Assembly (NCBI GenBank): GCA_002385805.1
Contig: DGEF01000027.1
Span: 3,641-11,772, forward strand
Direction: 5' to 3'
DNA: 8,132 bases
DNA from: Peptococcaceae bacterium UBA3933
GTDB lineage: Bacteria; Bacillota; Peptococcia; Peptococcales; BICA1-8
Below the pieces are notes generated by a model. That model was given only the letters and a program-made list of their open reading frames with translations. It did no database searches and had not been told where the DNA came from. Numbering within the stretch: the first letter of the stretch is position 1; each line of letters begins with the position of its first letter. A program made the translations under genes and the position numbers. Below, one piece after another: positions 1-6,390 of this stretch.

Positions 1-579
1 AATGTAGAAGTTGTATTAGGAGATGCCTTACAGGTTGATTTGGACCGACTTGTTTTTGATTATACCGGTTCTAATAAATCTTATAAGGTAGTGGCTAATC
101 TCCCTTATTATATAACTTCTCCTTTAATTATGTATTTATTAGAAAGCAGGTTTAGAATTGAACGGATGGTTATTATGGTTCAAAAGGAGGTGGCCGAAAG
201 GATTCAGGCCTTACCTGGTACAAAAGATTATGGTGCTTTAACTGTAAGCGTAAATCTTTATTGTGAACCTAGATTAGCTTTTAATGTACCCCGACATTTG
301 TTTACACCTCAGCCTGAGGTTGATTCGGCGGTAGTGGATTTAAAGGTCAGAAAAAAGCTGGATTTTAAAATTAATGATGAAGGACTGTTAAAAAGGGTTA
401 TTAAAGCGGCTTTTAACCAAAGAAGAAAAACTTTAGTCAATTCTTTAAAGGTATTAGGTGTGGAGAAAGAGAAGTTAATGAGTGTATTAGACCAGTGTGC
501 CATTAATCCTCAAAGGAGAGGAGAAACCTTATCTTTAGAGGAGTTTATTAAGCTGGCTAATGAGTTGTCTCAAATCTAA
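1..579 (+). CDS. rsmA: 16S rRNA (adenine1518-N6/adenine1519-N6)-dimethyltransferase RsmA (KsgA), 3' part only
   Basis: The frame is open from base 1, so the gene starts upstream of the window; 192 codons and the TAA stop are visible. RsmA uses S-adenosylmethionine to dimethylate two adjacent adenines in the 3'-terminal hairpin of 16S rRNA, a late step of 30S subunit maturation in the cytoplasm. Visible family signatures, in order, are the GDAL acidic motif, the catalytic motif IV NLPYYIT, the MVQKEVAERI segment, FTPQPEVDSAVV, and FNQRRKTLVNSL near the C-terminus. The N-terminal SAM-binding glycine-rich loop is missing only because of the window edge. The next gene starts 16 bases after the stop, which suggests cotranscription. 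The ksgA-yabG-veg neighbourhood is also found in Bacillus subtilis; here three other genes lie between ksgA and yabG. The identification is secure. Confidence 0.97.
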   Translation, partial: NVEVVLGDALQVDLDRLVFDYTGSNKSYKVVANLPYYITSPLIMYLLESRFRIERMVIMVQKEVAERIQALPGTKDYGALTVSVNLYCEPRLAFNVPRHLFTPQPEVDSAVVDLKVRKKLDFKINDEGLLKRVIKAAFNQRRKTLVNSLKVLGVEKEKLMSVLDQCAINPQRRGETLSLEEFIKLANELSQI

Positions 580-595
580 GAAAGAAGGGGTAAAA

Positions 596-1069
596 ATGTT
601 ATTTACTAGTCCTTCTTTAGGACCACTTTCTCTAGACCAGGTTTTTGCAGATATTAATAAATATATTACGGAGAAACCCTTGGAAAAATATAAAATCATT
701 GTGGGCACTGACTCTATGTGCAAAAATCACACTACTTTTGTTACCGCGATTATTGTCCACCGGCAGGGTAAAGGAGCTCGCTATTATTTTCATAAAGAAA
801 AAGAAAAACATATTAACAGTCTTCGACAAAGGATTTTCTATGAAACCTCTCTAAGTTTGCAGCTAACTTGTCACCTTAAGGATTTTTTAGCAACAAGCGG
901 ATTATTAGAAAAGGTAAAGCTGGAAGTCCATGTGGACATAGGCAATACAGGTGATACCAGGAATTTAATCAGGGAGATTGTAGGTATGGTGACCGGTTCA
1001 GGTTTAGTAGCTAAAATTAAACCTGAATCCTTCGGTGCTTCTAAAGTAGCCGATAGGCATACCAGATAG
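596..1069 (+). CDS. YkuK/DUF458 family ribonuclease H-like protein
   Basis: This 157-residue protein matches the YkuK (DUF458) family, which has an RNase H-like fold and no well-established substrate. Recognisable conserved stretches are the N-terminal KPLEKYKIIVGTDS, where the Asp fits the first acidic residue of an RNase H-like active site, then VTAIIVHRQGKGARYYFHK, the acidic VHVDIG, and the C-terminal KPESFGASKVADRHTR with a conserved Asp. I chose the ATG at 596 because AGAAGGGG lies five bases upstream; an in-frame ATG at 560 overlaps rsmA and has no ribosome binding site. The length is close to the roughly 170 residues usual for the family. There are no signal peptide or membrane segments, so it is probably cytoplasmic. 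Its position directly behind rsmA suggests the same transcript and perhaps an RNA-related role, but that is inference from context. Confidence 0.88.
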   Translation: MLFTSPSLGPLSLDQVFADINKYITEKPLEKYKIIVGTDSMCKNHTTFVTAIIVHRQGKGARYYFHKEKEKHINSLRQRIFYETSLSLQLTCHLKDFLATSGLLEKVKLEVHVDIGNTGDTRNLIREIVGMVTGSGLVAKIKPESFGASKVADRHTR

Positions 1070-1083
1070 AGCTCCTGGGCAAA

Positions 1084-1159
1084 ATGCATGTCTGCATCTC
1101 CTTTTTTGCAATTTTTAAAGGATGCATCTTTTTAGAATGCTATTCATTTGGATGCATCC
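1084..1159. repeat. Cluster of ATGCAT/TGCATC motifs with 30-base spacing
   Basis: ATGCAT occurs at 1084, 1122 and 1152. The hexamer TGCATC starts at 1093, 1123 and 1153, exactly 30 bases apart. The last copy sits in the perfect 10-base palindrome GGATGCATCC (1150-1159), and the middle one in GGATGCATC (1120-1128). Because the motif is nearly self-complementary, any two copies can pair, so several mutually exclusive hairpins are possible. The elements could be protein-binding sites or RNA structure. Nothing in the sequence decides between these. Confidence 0.5.
1093..1132 (+). terminator. Possible weak intrinsic terminator after the rsmA-ykuK pair
   Basis: TGCATC (1093-1098) can pair with GATGCA (1121-1126). 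CTTT beside it pairs with AAAG after a small bulge, and a T-run (1127-1132) follows. The loop is T-rich and the stem is short and bulged, so this is a weak candidate. It is the only terminator-like structure between the DUF458 gene and the next promoter. Confidence 0.4.
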
Positions 1160-1296
1160 GAAAATAATTACTTTTATCAGATGCTAAACCGAAGATTTAA
1201 CCCACCGGCTATAATGCTATAGTGCCTAAATATAGCTATGTTGGCTTTTATTAGATTACTTTCCTCTAATTGTGGGCTGAAATTATAGACAACTCT

Positions 1297-1305
1297 TGCT
1301 ATAAT
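1297..1305 (+). promoter_or_regulatory. Extended -10 promoter of the LysM/SleB-like hydrolase gene
   Basis: TGCTATAAT gives a perfect -10 hexamer (1300-1305) with the TGn extension. The sequence 17 bases upstream (CTGAAA, 1277-1282) is a poor -35 box, which is usual for extended -10 promoters. Transcription would begin near 1312, about 30 bases before the ATG. No sporulation-type -10 element is better placed, so expression may be vegetative, although the enzyme resembles spore lytic hydrolases. A second TATAAT at 1210-1215 has no -35 partner. The rest of the 1070-1341 gap shows no gene. Confidence 0.6.
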
Positions 1306-1341
1306 TTGAGTTGCTTCAAATAGTAATAGGAGGAGGTAATC

Positions 1342-2115
1342 ATGAATTATTTAGTAAAAAAGACAGTTAGTGTTTTGGTTTTAGCTTTTTTGTTAATACC
1401 GATTATGGTCATACCTGTCCTGGCTGCTAATTATACCGTTCAATCTGGTGACAATTTGTTTAAAATCGGACAAAAATTCGGGGTCAGTCACCAGGAAATA
1501 ATGAAAGCCAATGGCCTGAGCAGTTCTCTAATCACTCCAGGCATGAATTTATATATTCCGGAAAGAAAAACTGAAAGTAGTTTTTTATATACTGTACAAG
1601 CAGGAGATACGCTTTTTCTTTTAGCTAAAAAATACGGTACCACTGTTCAAGCAATTAAAGATTATAACGGATTAAAGCAAGATAAGATAATAATTGGTCA
1701 AAAATTAAGGATTCCTACAGGGAATACTGTAATGGCTTCCCGTTCTAGCGGAACCCGTTTTACCGAAGAAGAGATTTATCTGATGGCTAGAGCGGTATAT
1801 GGTGAAGCCAGAGGTGAACCTTATACCGGGCAAGTAGCCGTGGCTGCGGTTATTTTAAATCGTTTAGAAAGCCCTGAATTTCCTAATACTGTCCGGGATG
1901 TAATTTTTCAACCGGAAGCCTTTACAGCGGTTCAAGACGGTCAATTCTGGCTTACTCCTAATGCTACAGCTATTAGAGCGGTAAGGGATGCAATTAATGG
2001 TTATGACCCTACAGGTGGTGCTTTATACTATTGGAATCCTCAAACGGCGACAAATAAATGGATTTGGTCCCGTTCTATAATTAAACAGATCGGTAAGCAT
2101 GTTTTTGGTGTATAA
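1342..2115 (+). CDS. Secreted cell-wall hydrolase: two LysM domains plus SleB/CwlJ-type Hydrolase_2 domain
   Basis: This 257-residue protein begins with a Sec signal peptide: positive KK at 6-7, a hydrophobic core at about 9-26, and a likely cut near Ala28-Ala29. Two peptidoglycan-binding LysM repeats follow (about 30-73, YTVQSGDNLFKIGQKFGV; about 82-126, YTVQAGDTLFLLAKKYGT). The C-terminal catalytic domain (about 141-257) is of the SleB/CwlJ cortex-lytic type. It contains ARAVYGEARGE, where Glu155 is the expected catalytic acid, then the AAVILNR helix, and the closing YYWNPQTATNKW motif. Family members cleave the glycan strand of peptidoglycan and act outside the cell or in the spore cortex. 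An AGGAGGAGG ribosome binding site (1328-1336) precedes the ATG. The two-LysM form is common in clostridia and may serve sporulation, germination or general wall turnover; without expression data sleB itself cannot be assigned. The gene is monocistronic, with its own promoter and terminator. Confidence 0.93.
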   Translation: MNYLVKKTVSVLVLAFLLIPIMVIPVLAANYTVQSGDNLFKIGQKFGVSHQEIMKANGLSSSLITPGMNLYIPERKTESSFLYTVQAGDTLFLLAKKYGTTVQAIKDYNGLKQDKIIIGQKLRIPTGNTVMASRSSGTRFTEEEIYLMARAVYGEARGEPYTGQVAVAAVILNRLESPEFPNTVRDVIFQPEAFTAVQDGQFWLTPNATAIRAVRDAINGYDPTGGALYYWNPQTATNKWIWSRSIIKQIGKHVFGV

Positions 2116-2119
2116 ATCT

Positions 2120-2151
2120 AAAAAAGCTGCCGGATATCGGCAGCTTTTTTT
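2120..2151 (+). terminator. Strong intrinsic terminator, probably bidirectional
   Basis: GCTGCCG (2126-2132) pairs perfectly with CGGCAGC (2138-2144) around a five-base loop. Seven Ts follow on the plus strand and six As precede it. The A-run gives a T-run on the minus strand, so the same hairpin could also stop transcripts coming from the converging glycosyltransferase gene. Confidence 0.93.
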
Positions 2152-2172
2152 AGGTTAAGGTTAAGGTTGAGG
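2152..2172 (+). repeat. Short tandem AGGTTA repeat
   Basis: Three tandem copies of a six-base unit (AGGTTA, AGGTTA, AGGTTG) directly follow the terminator T-run. The run is short and of uncertain meaning; it may be slippage-generated. Confidence 0.6.
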
Positions 2173-2185
2173 AATTTAGATAGAA

Positions 2186-2407
2186 TTATCTTTGGGGTTA
2201 AATTTTTTGGTCAGAATAAATCTTAAAATAGACCCAAGATAATATCTCAAATTTAATTCCGACCAAAATTTTTAACTCCAAAGTTTATTCCGACAAAAAA
2301 TATATCCCTAAAGCTGTTGCTGGCAAAAAATTTAACTCAAAAGACATTTCTGACCAATAATATAACCCTTAAGCTACTTCTGACAAATAATATTAACCCT
2401 TAAGCTT
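2186..2407. repeat. Array of 30-base degenerate repeats: one inverted and about six direct units
   Basis: The convergent intergenic space contains direct units starting near 2227, 2257, 2288, 2318, 2348 and 2378, with spacings of 30, 31, 30, 30 and 30. Each begins with a TTCTGAC-like block and ends with a TAACYCYAAAG-like block around an A/T-rich centre. The two rightmost copies are the most alike; the 2227 copy is the most worn. A further copy at 2186-2216 is in reverse orientation and matches the 2257 unit at about 25 of 31 positions, so the two can form a long stem around a loop of about 40 bases. There are no unique spacers between units, so this is not a CRISPR array. No open frame of note crosses it. 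Candidate origins are a transposon end with repeated transposase sites, a MITE remnant, or a protein-binding array. The sequence alone does not decide. Confidence 0.75.
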
Positions 2408-2410
2408 CAT

Positions 2411-3211
2411 CTATGCAAGCCTTAGCCCTTGCAAAAATTCTTCTAATAAATCAAACCTTCGTTGAGGATGGTAACCGAGATAAGTAACATCCCCGTGGCG
2501 TCGGGAAAGGGGTAATCCTTCTAAATAAGACAGGGCTTCTAAACAATCGCCGATTATTGTTTCCGCAATTAAGGTACTATGTTCATCGTTTCTTAAAGGT
2601 GATAATAAAAAGTCATGGGGGATAGCCGTAGTTACTTTTATATTGAGGTTTAGCGTAGCGGCCATGGCTAAACTTAGGGGTGGAACAGCCAGGGCCTTCC
2701 AGGGTACCTGTTCTAACAGTCTGCGGGAAAGGGCATGGGGGCCATGGGAAGGTGTAGCCGTTCTTAATTGAGAAAAAAGGTGTAAACGGCGGTTTAATTT
2801 TTCCCGGAAACTTAAAACCTGAATGGCTAGGGGAGAACTAGGGTGAATATTAGGATAGCAATCAGTCAGGGCCATATCCAGGTTTTCCTTTTTTATACCA
2901 CTGATTAATTCATTTAACTGGCGAGAAATATCTCCTTGCATATCTCCATCCAAAAAAAGGATAGTATCCGAACCAAGTTTATAAGCATAAGCGGCTCCAA
3001 CAGCACGGGGCACGTCTATTCCTAGAGGTTGCGAAAATTCAAGCAGATGCAACTTCTCTATAAAAGGGCTTGTTGTGATTATTTCTTTGGTGGAATCAGT
3101 ACAACCATTTAGTACGACAATGATAGCATCAACAGGGAGAAACTGGCAATTACTGAGCGTTTGTCTGATACCCTTCTCCTCATTTTTGGCGGGAATTACC
3201 ACAGTATTCAC
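2411..3211 (-). CDS. Glycosyltransferase family 2 protein
   Basis: This minus-strand gene encodes about 266 residues with a GT-A fold. The N-terminus TVVIPAKNEEKGIRQTL is the typical nucleotide-sugar-binding beginning. It is followed by VVLNGCTDST and by FLDGDMQGD (about 87-94), whose DGD is the DxD metal and nucleotide-sugar motif. Residues 156-170 (HGPHALSRRLLEQVP) fit the acceptor-side region. There are no membrane helices, so it is probably cytoplasmic or peripheral. I prefer the GTG at 3211, nine bases behind AAGGAGG (plus-strand 3221-3227). The ATG at 3220 abuts that site, and longer ATG starts at 3247 and 3235 lack a good one. Donor and acceptor cannot be predicted. Its place between a wall hydrolase and yabG hints at envelope or spore glycans, which is only inference. 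It is the only leftward gene in the window. Confidence 0.85.
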   Translation of the reverse strand: MNTVVIPAKNEEKGIRQTLSNCQFLPVDAIIVVLNGCTDSTKEIITTSPFIEKLHLLEFSQPLGIDVPRAVGAAYAYKLGSDTILFLDGDMQGDISRQLNELISGIKKENLDMALTDCYPNIHPSSPLAIQVLSFREKLNRRLHLFSQLRTATPSHGPHALSRRLLEQVPWKALAVPPLSLAMAATLNLNIKVTTAIPHDFLLSPLRNDEHSTLIAETIIGDCLEALSYLEGLPLSRRHGDVTYLGYHPQRRFDLLEEFLQGLRLA

Positions 3212-3302
3212 TGTAATCATCCTCCTTGCATTCATTCCCTCTAACATACTATGTCGGATAAAGTGTGGGGGCTACCAGTTCCTTACGGTTTGAAATTTTT
3301 TA

Positions 3303-3331
3303 CACAACTAATAAGCCTTCCACATAAAATA
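3303..3331 (+). promoter_or_regulatory. Candidate sigma-K promoter of yabG
   Basis: CACA (3303-3306) lies 17 bases before CATAAAATA (3323-3331), counted from the AC. This fits the Bacillus sigma-K consensus of mACm, a 16-17 base spacer and CATAnnnTA. The start point would fall near 3338, just before the ribosome binding site. yabG is known to be sigma-K dependent in B. subtilis, which supports the match. A second CATAGATTA at 3333-3341 lacks the AC partner. Confidence 0.6.
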
Positions 3332-3363
3332 TCATAGATTACGGGAGGAGGGCGAAAAAAAAT

Positions 3364-4233
3364 ATGATTAAAATCGGTGATTATGTAGCACGTAAATCCC
3401 ATCGGTTGGATATACTTTTTAAAGTTGAGGAAGTGGTTAAAAAAGAGGGACAAGAAATAGCCTTGCTTAGAGGAGTGGACCTTCGCTTATATGCAGATGC
3501 TCCTGTCAATGATTTGCAAAAAATGACCCCTTCGGAGATTAGCTCTTATCGTCAGAATTTTATTAGACAAAACAGTGAAATGTTGAAACGTATTTATCAA
3601 AGAAGGGCAAAAGATCGGGATAGGCTGTTAGCTAGGAGTAGAGATGAGGGTTCAAAGATTCAAGTTGAACATTTTGAGGTTCCGGGAAAGGTATTGCATA
3701 TTGACGGGGATAAAGAGTATTTAGATTTATGTATGACTACTTATGCTCAACTGAGTATTAAAGCTCACGGATTTTTTATTCCGGAAAAGGAACAACCTGA
3801 AAGAATATGGGAATATTTAACAAAATATACACCTGATATACTGGTAATTACCGGTCATGATGGTTTACTTAGAGAAAAGGGGGATTTTTCTGATCTGAAT
3901 AATTATCGTCATTCCAAGTATTTCGTGCAGACAGTACGCAAAGCTCGGGAGTTTGAGCCAGGAAGGGATGACTTGATTATTTTTGCCGGTGCCTGTCAAT
4001 CACATTATGAGGCATTAATTGAGGCCGGGGCCAATTTTGCTTCTTCCCCCCAAAGAGTATTGATTCATGCCTTTGATCCGGTATTTATTGTAGAAAAAAT
4101 CGCTTACAGTTCCATCAATGAAATTGTTTCCTTGAAAGATATTATAAATAATACCATAACAGGCATAGAAGGGGTAGGAGGCATAGAATCCCGCGGAAGA
4201 TTTAGGATGGGTTACCCTAAATCGCCTTATTAA
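3364..4233 (+). CDS. yabG: Sporulation-specific cysteine protease YabG
   Basis: This 289-residue protein has the expected length and sequence for YabG (MEROPS family U57). YabG is a late mother-cell protease that trims spore coat proteins in B. subtilis, and in Clostridioides difficile it also processes germination proteins at arginine residues. The N-terminus (MIKIGDYVARKSH...DILFKV) is a small beta-rich domain, followed by an Arg/Lys-rich helical stretch at about 62-95. The catalytic region holds ITGHDG with His165 and FAGACQSHYEALIEAGANFASSPQR with Cys211, the pair proposed as catalytic in the C. difficile enzyme. The glycine-rich C-terminus (GIEGVGGIESRGRFRMGYP) is also typical. GGGAGGAGGG at 3343-3352 is the ribosome binding site, 11 bases before the ATG, which is slightly long. 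It has a sigma-K-like promoter and is followed directly by the veg promoters with no terminator between, so some read-through into veg is possible. Confidence 0.96.
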   Translation: MIKIGDYVARKSHRLDILFKVEEVVKKEGQEIALLRGVDLRLYADAPVNDLQKMTPSEISSYRQNFIRQNSEMLKRIYQRRAKDRDRLLARSRDEGSKIQVEHFEVPGKVLHIDGDKEYLDLCMTTYAQLSIKAHGFFIPEKEQPERIWEYLTKYTPDILVITGHDGLLREKGDFSDLNNYRHSKYFVQTVRKAREFEPGRDDLIIFAGACQSHYEALIEAGANFASSPQRVLIHAFDPVFIVEKIAYSSINEIVSLKDIINNTITGIEGVGGIESRGRFRMGYPKSPY

Positions 4234-4247
4234 GACAAATTTCATTA

Positions 4248-4277
4248 TTGACAATTCCCGAGTGCGTTTTGTATAAT
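4248..4277 (+). promoter_or_regulatory. Upstream sigma-A promoter of veg
   Basis: Perfect TTGACA (4248-4253) and perfect TATAAT (4272-4277) are separated by 18 bases. The -35 box begins 15 bases after the yabG stop. Its start point would fall near 4284, just before the -35 box of the second promoter. Confidence 0.85.
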
Positions 4278-4288
4278 TATTTATTAAT

Positions 4289-4317
4289 TTGACAAAATCA
4301 CCTTTCCGTAGTATAAT
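4289..4317 (+). promoter_or_regulatory. Downstream sigma-A promoter of veg, exact consensus
   Basis: TTGACA (4289-4294), a 17-base spacer and TATAAT (4312-4317) match the sigma-A consensus exactly, so a very strong promoter is expected. Transcription should begin near 4324, giving a leader of only about 26 bases. The two -10 boxes are 40 bases apart, echoing the tandem vegI/vegII promoters known in B. subtilis. Confidence 0.93.
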
Positions 4318-4349
4318 ATTTTTGTCTAATTGTGAAAGAGGGTGATCAT

Positions 4350-4625
4350 TTGTCTGCACGAAAAATCTTGGCAGAAATCAAGCAGGATTTAGACCCTTAT
4401 GTTGGTACTCCCATTAAAGTGAAAGCAAATCGGGGCAGGAAAAAAGTGATGGAAAAATCGGGTGTGTTAGAGAGTACCTATCCTAACTTGTTTGTAGTAA
4501 GGGTAAAAGAGAAATCTGTAGAACGTCGAATTTCCTTTAGTTATGCAGATATTTTGACAGAAACGGTTATTTTAACAGTTACAAAAGACGGTAAAGAAGT
4601 TCATTTCGGATCAGATAAGGCTTAA
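4350..4625 (+). CDS. veg: Veg family protein
   Basis: This 91-residue protein matches Veg. Conserved stretches are an N-terminal helix (ARKILAEIKQDLDPYVG), GTPIKVKANRGRKKVMEKSGVLESTYPNLFVVRV, and SFSYADILTETVILT near the C-terminus. Veg is a small, very abundant protein of vegetative cells, implicated in biofilm-gene control and spore germination in B. subtilis, with no settled biochemical activity; the fold is an Sm-like beta barrel. I chose the TTG start at 4350. The sequence upstream (GAAAGAGGGTGATC, 4334-4347) pairs over most of its length with the 3' end of 16S rRNA, and its core lies about five bases before the TTG. A GTG at 4332 would put that site inside the gene. It is monocistronic, with two strong promoters and a terminator. 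Confidence 0.95.
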   Translation: MSARKILAEIKQDLDPYVGTPIKVKANRGRKKVMEKSGVLESTYPNLFVVRVKEKSVERRISFSYADILTETVILTVTKDGKEVHFGSDKA

Positions 4626-4630
4626 AATTT

Positions 4631-4660
4631 AACGACATTTCCTGGGAAATGTCGTTTTTT
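4631..4660 (+). terminator. Intrinsic terminator of veg
   Basis: AACGACATTTC (4631-4641) pairs perfectly with GAAATGTCGTT (4646-4656) around CTGG, and the T-run continues to 4660. It begins five bases after the veg stop codon. Confidence 0.95.
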
Positions 4661-4737
4661 CTTGCAAAAAAAAATAGCAGTTAGTTAATTCTTTTTAAAG
4701 AAGGCATTTAATTTTTTTCCCCTTGTAAATTTTTAGT

Positions 4738-4765
4738 CACATTTTTAAAGGCCTCTCATATATTA
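4738..4765 (+). promoter_or_regulatory. Candidate sporulation-sigma (sigma-K/sigma-E type) promoter of sipL
   Basis: CACA begins at 4738. Sixteen bases after its AC comes CATATATTA (4757-4765), fitting the sigma-K form mACm-N16/17-CATAnnnTA. The -10 element also resembles the sigma-E form CATAnAnT, and sipL is sigma-E dependent in C. difficile, but no ATA -35 element is visible at the right distance. No good sigma-A promoter is seen. The rest of 4661-4790 is A/T-rich without a gene. Confidence 0.5.
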
Positions 4766-4810
4766 AACTGAGATATTCTATGGAGATGATTGAAAGGGGG
4801 AAAAAAATTA

Positions 4811-6373
4811 ATGTCTATTACCCAAAATAAAAAAAGAATAAAAGTGCAACATGTTATTGGGGAGGCAACAGCACAGATTGATGTGGTTCGGAATATTGAT
4901 ATGCCGGCAACAATCAGGAAAGTAGTAGATGTAGTTGCAGAAATAGTTGAACTTGATTATGAAATCCTCCCTAATAAGGTTATTATTAAGGGATCATTGC
5001 ACAAGCAAATTTTTTACATTGAGGAAGGCGACGATGTTGTAAGAGAATTTACCGTTATGCGTGAAGATTTTACCGATTTTGTGCATATTCCCGGAGCTAA
5101 ACCAGGAATGGAAGCTTTAATCGATGCAAGATTACTGTATATTGATACCGGGGCTGCCAGTGGTAACTTCCCCACCGACAGGATTCATCAGGCAGCAGTT
5201 ATCAGTGTAACGGTAAAAGTTATTGAGATGCTTCAATTAGATGTAGTTACAGATGTTACCGGTCCCGGAATCGAGGTAGAGAAAGAGTTATTCAAGGTAG
5301 AAAGTGTTGTTGGGGAAAGGAAGAAACAGTCGACGGTATCTGCCGAACATGAACTTCGCGAAAATGCCCGCAAAATTTACGACATGGATGCAGTCTGCCG
5401 TGACCTGGATTATGAAATTTTACCCGGTAAAGTTATCATCAGAGGTACTTTGCATAAACAGATTTATTACGTAGCCGCTGACGATGACAGTGTTCAGGAA
5501 CAATCTTTTGATGATGAATTCTCCGTAGTTCTAGATATCCCCGGAGTAGACACGGATATGGATGTCTACACTAAATGTAAAGTAGAGTTTTGCGAAGCTA
5601 ATCTAATTGGAACACCTCCCACTAATAGGGTGAAAGCCAATTGTATCTTACAAGTCTTTGCTAAAGTAACTGAATTAATAAAACTGAAAATTGTTACTAA
5701 TGTTAAAGGAGCAGCCGTTGACCGGAGAAGAATCAGGGTGGAAGATATTATCGGTAAAGAATGCCACCAAGAAAATGTGAACCAGTCCATAGAATTAGAT
5801 GATGTAGTAATCAGAAAAACTAAAAACTTAACAGCTAAAATTCGTAACGTAAACTATGAAAAAATAAGGGATAAAGTAATTGTTAAAGGTGACATCCATG
5901 TGCAGGCATATTATGTAGATGATACAACTGATCAATTGCGTGAAACCAGTGCCGATATTCCCTTTACTACCTTTGTTCACTTTGACGGAATTGATGAAGA
6001 TACCATGATTGATGTTACCGAAAGAGTAGAATATACAGATCTAAAATTAGAAGCTGATAACAGGATAAGGGCTATTGCCATTCTGGAAATTTGTGTCCGT
6101 GCCTTTACTTTAAAAGAGTTTGTAGTAGTAGTAGATGTTAAGAAAGCCCATTCGCCTAAAGATGATAAACATCCGGAAAAATGTCCTGATGAAGGCTATT
6201 ATACCTATACAATTAAAGCAGGTGATACTCTAGCCAAAATTGCCGCTCAGTTCCAACATAAAGTTCCCGGTCTGACATGGCAGGATATAGCCAGAGCCAA
6301 CCCGGGCATTAATCCCAATAGACTGAGAATTGGGCAGGTAATTCGCATCCCTTGTGTTGTAGGGAAAGGTTAA
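4811..6373 (+). CDS. sipL: SipL-like spore morphogenesis protein: three SPOCS (DUF3794) domains plus C-terminal LysM
   Basis: The 520-residue length and architecture match SipL of C. difficile (about 519 residues). SipL binds the ATPase SpoIVA and helps coat assembly encase the forespore, doing in clostridia the work of SpoVID. Three homologous SPOCS blocks are visible through repeated cores at about residue 48 (LDYEILPNKVIIKGSLHKQIFYI), 199 (LDYEILPGKVIIRGTLHKQIYYV) and 347 (VNYEKIRDKVIVKGDIHVQAYYV), about 150 residues apart. A LysM domain occupies about 463-515 (YTYTIKAGDTLAKIAAQF...GQVIRIPC); in SipL this domain is the main SpoIVA-binding part. There is no signal peptide, as expected for a mother-cell cytosolic protein. 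I chose the ATG at 4811, ten bases behind GAAAGGGGG, over an in-frame TTG at 4790 that overlaps that site. In C. difficile, as I recall, yabG, sipL and spoIIR are also close neighbours. Confidence 0.92.
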   Translation: MSITQNKKRIKVQHVIGEATAQIDVVRNIDMPATIRKVVDVVAEIVELDYEILPNKVIIKGSLHKQIFYIEEGDDVVREFTVMREDFTDFVHIPGAKPGMEALIDARLLYIDTGAASGNFPTDRIHQAAVISVTVKVIEMLQLDVVTDVTGPGIEVEKELFKVESVVGERKKQSTVSAEHELRENARKIYDMDAVCRDLDYEILPGKVIIRGTLHKQIYYVAADDDSVQEQSFDDEFSVVLDIPGVDTDMDVYTKCKVEFCEANLIGTPPTNRVKANCILQVFAKVTELIKLKIVTNVKGAAVDRRRIRVEDIIGKECHQENVNQSIELDDVVIRKTKNLTAKIRNVNYEKIRDKVIVKGDIHVQAYYVDDTTDQLRETSADIPFTTFVHFDGIDEDTMIDVTERVEYTDLKLEADNRIRAIAILEICVRAFTLKEFVVVVDVKKAHSPKDDKHPEKCPDEGYYTYTIKAGDTLAKIAAQFQHKVPGLTWQDIARANPGINPNRLRIGQVIRIPCVVGKG

Positions 6374-6390
6374 TCTAAGAAAATTGTTAT

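Noticed and set aside
1208..1236. Hairpin GCTATA/TATAGC as a second terminator before the hydrolase gene
   Set aside because: The stem is six mostly A/T pairs with no T-run directly after it.
2152..2172. Telomere-like GGTTAA repeat
   Set aside because: Only three imperfect copies in a bacterial intergenic region; chance or slippage is enough.
2227..2407. CRISPR array
   Set aside because: The 30-base period is suggestive, but the units are directly tandem with no unique spacers, they diverge strongly, and no cas genes are present.
4015..4359. Minus-strand open frame of 114 codons across the end of yabG
   Set aside because: It runs antisense through yabG and the veg promoters, has no recognisable domain, and is best explained as a shadow.
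4790..4810. TTG start giving a SipL protein seven residues longer
   Set aside because: The codons lie in the purine-rich ribosome binding site that serves the ATG at 4811.
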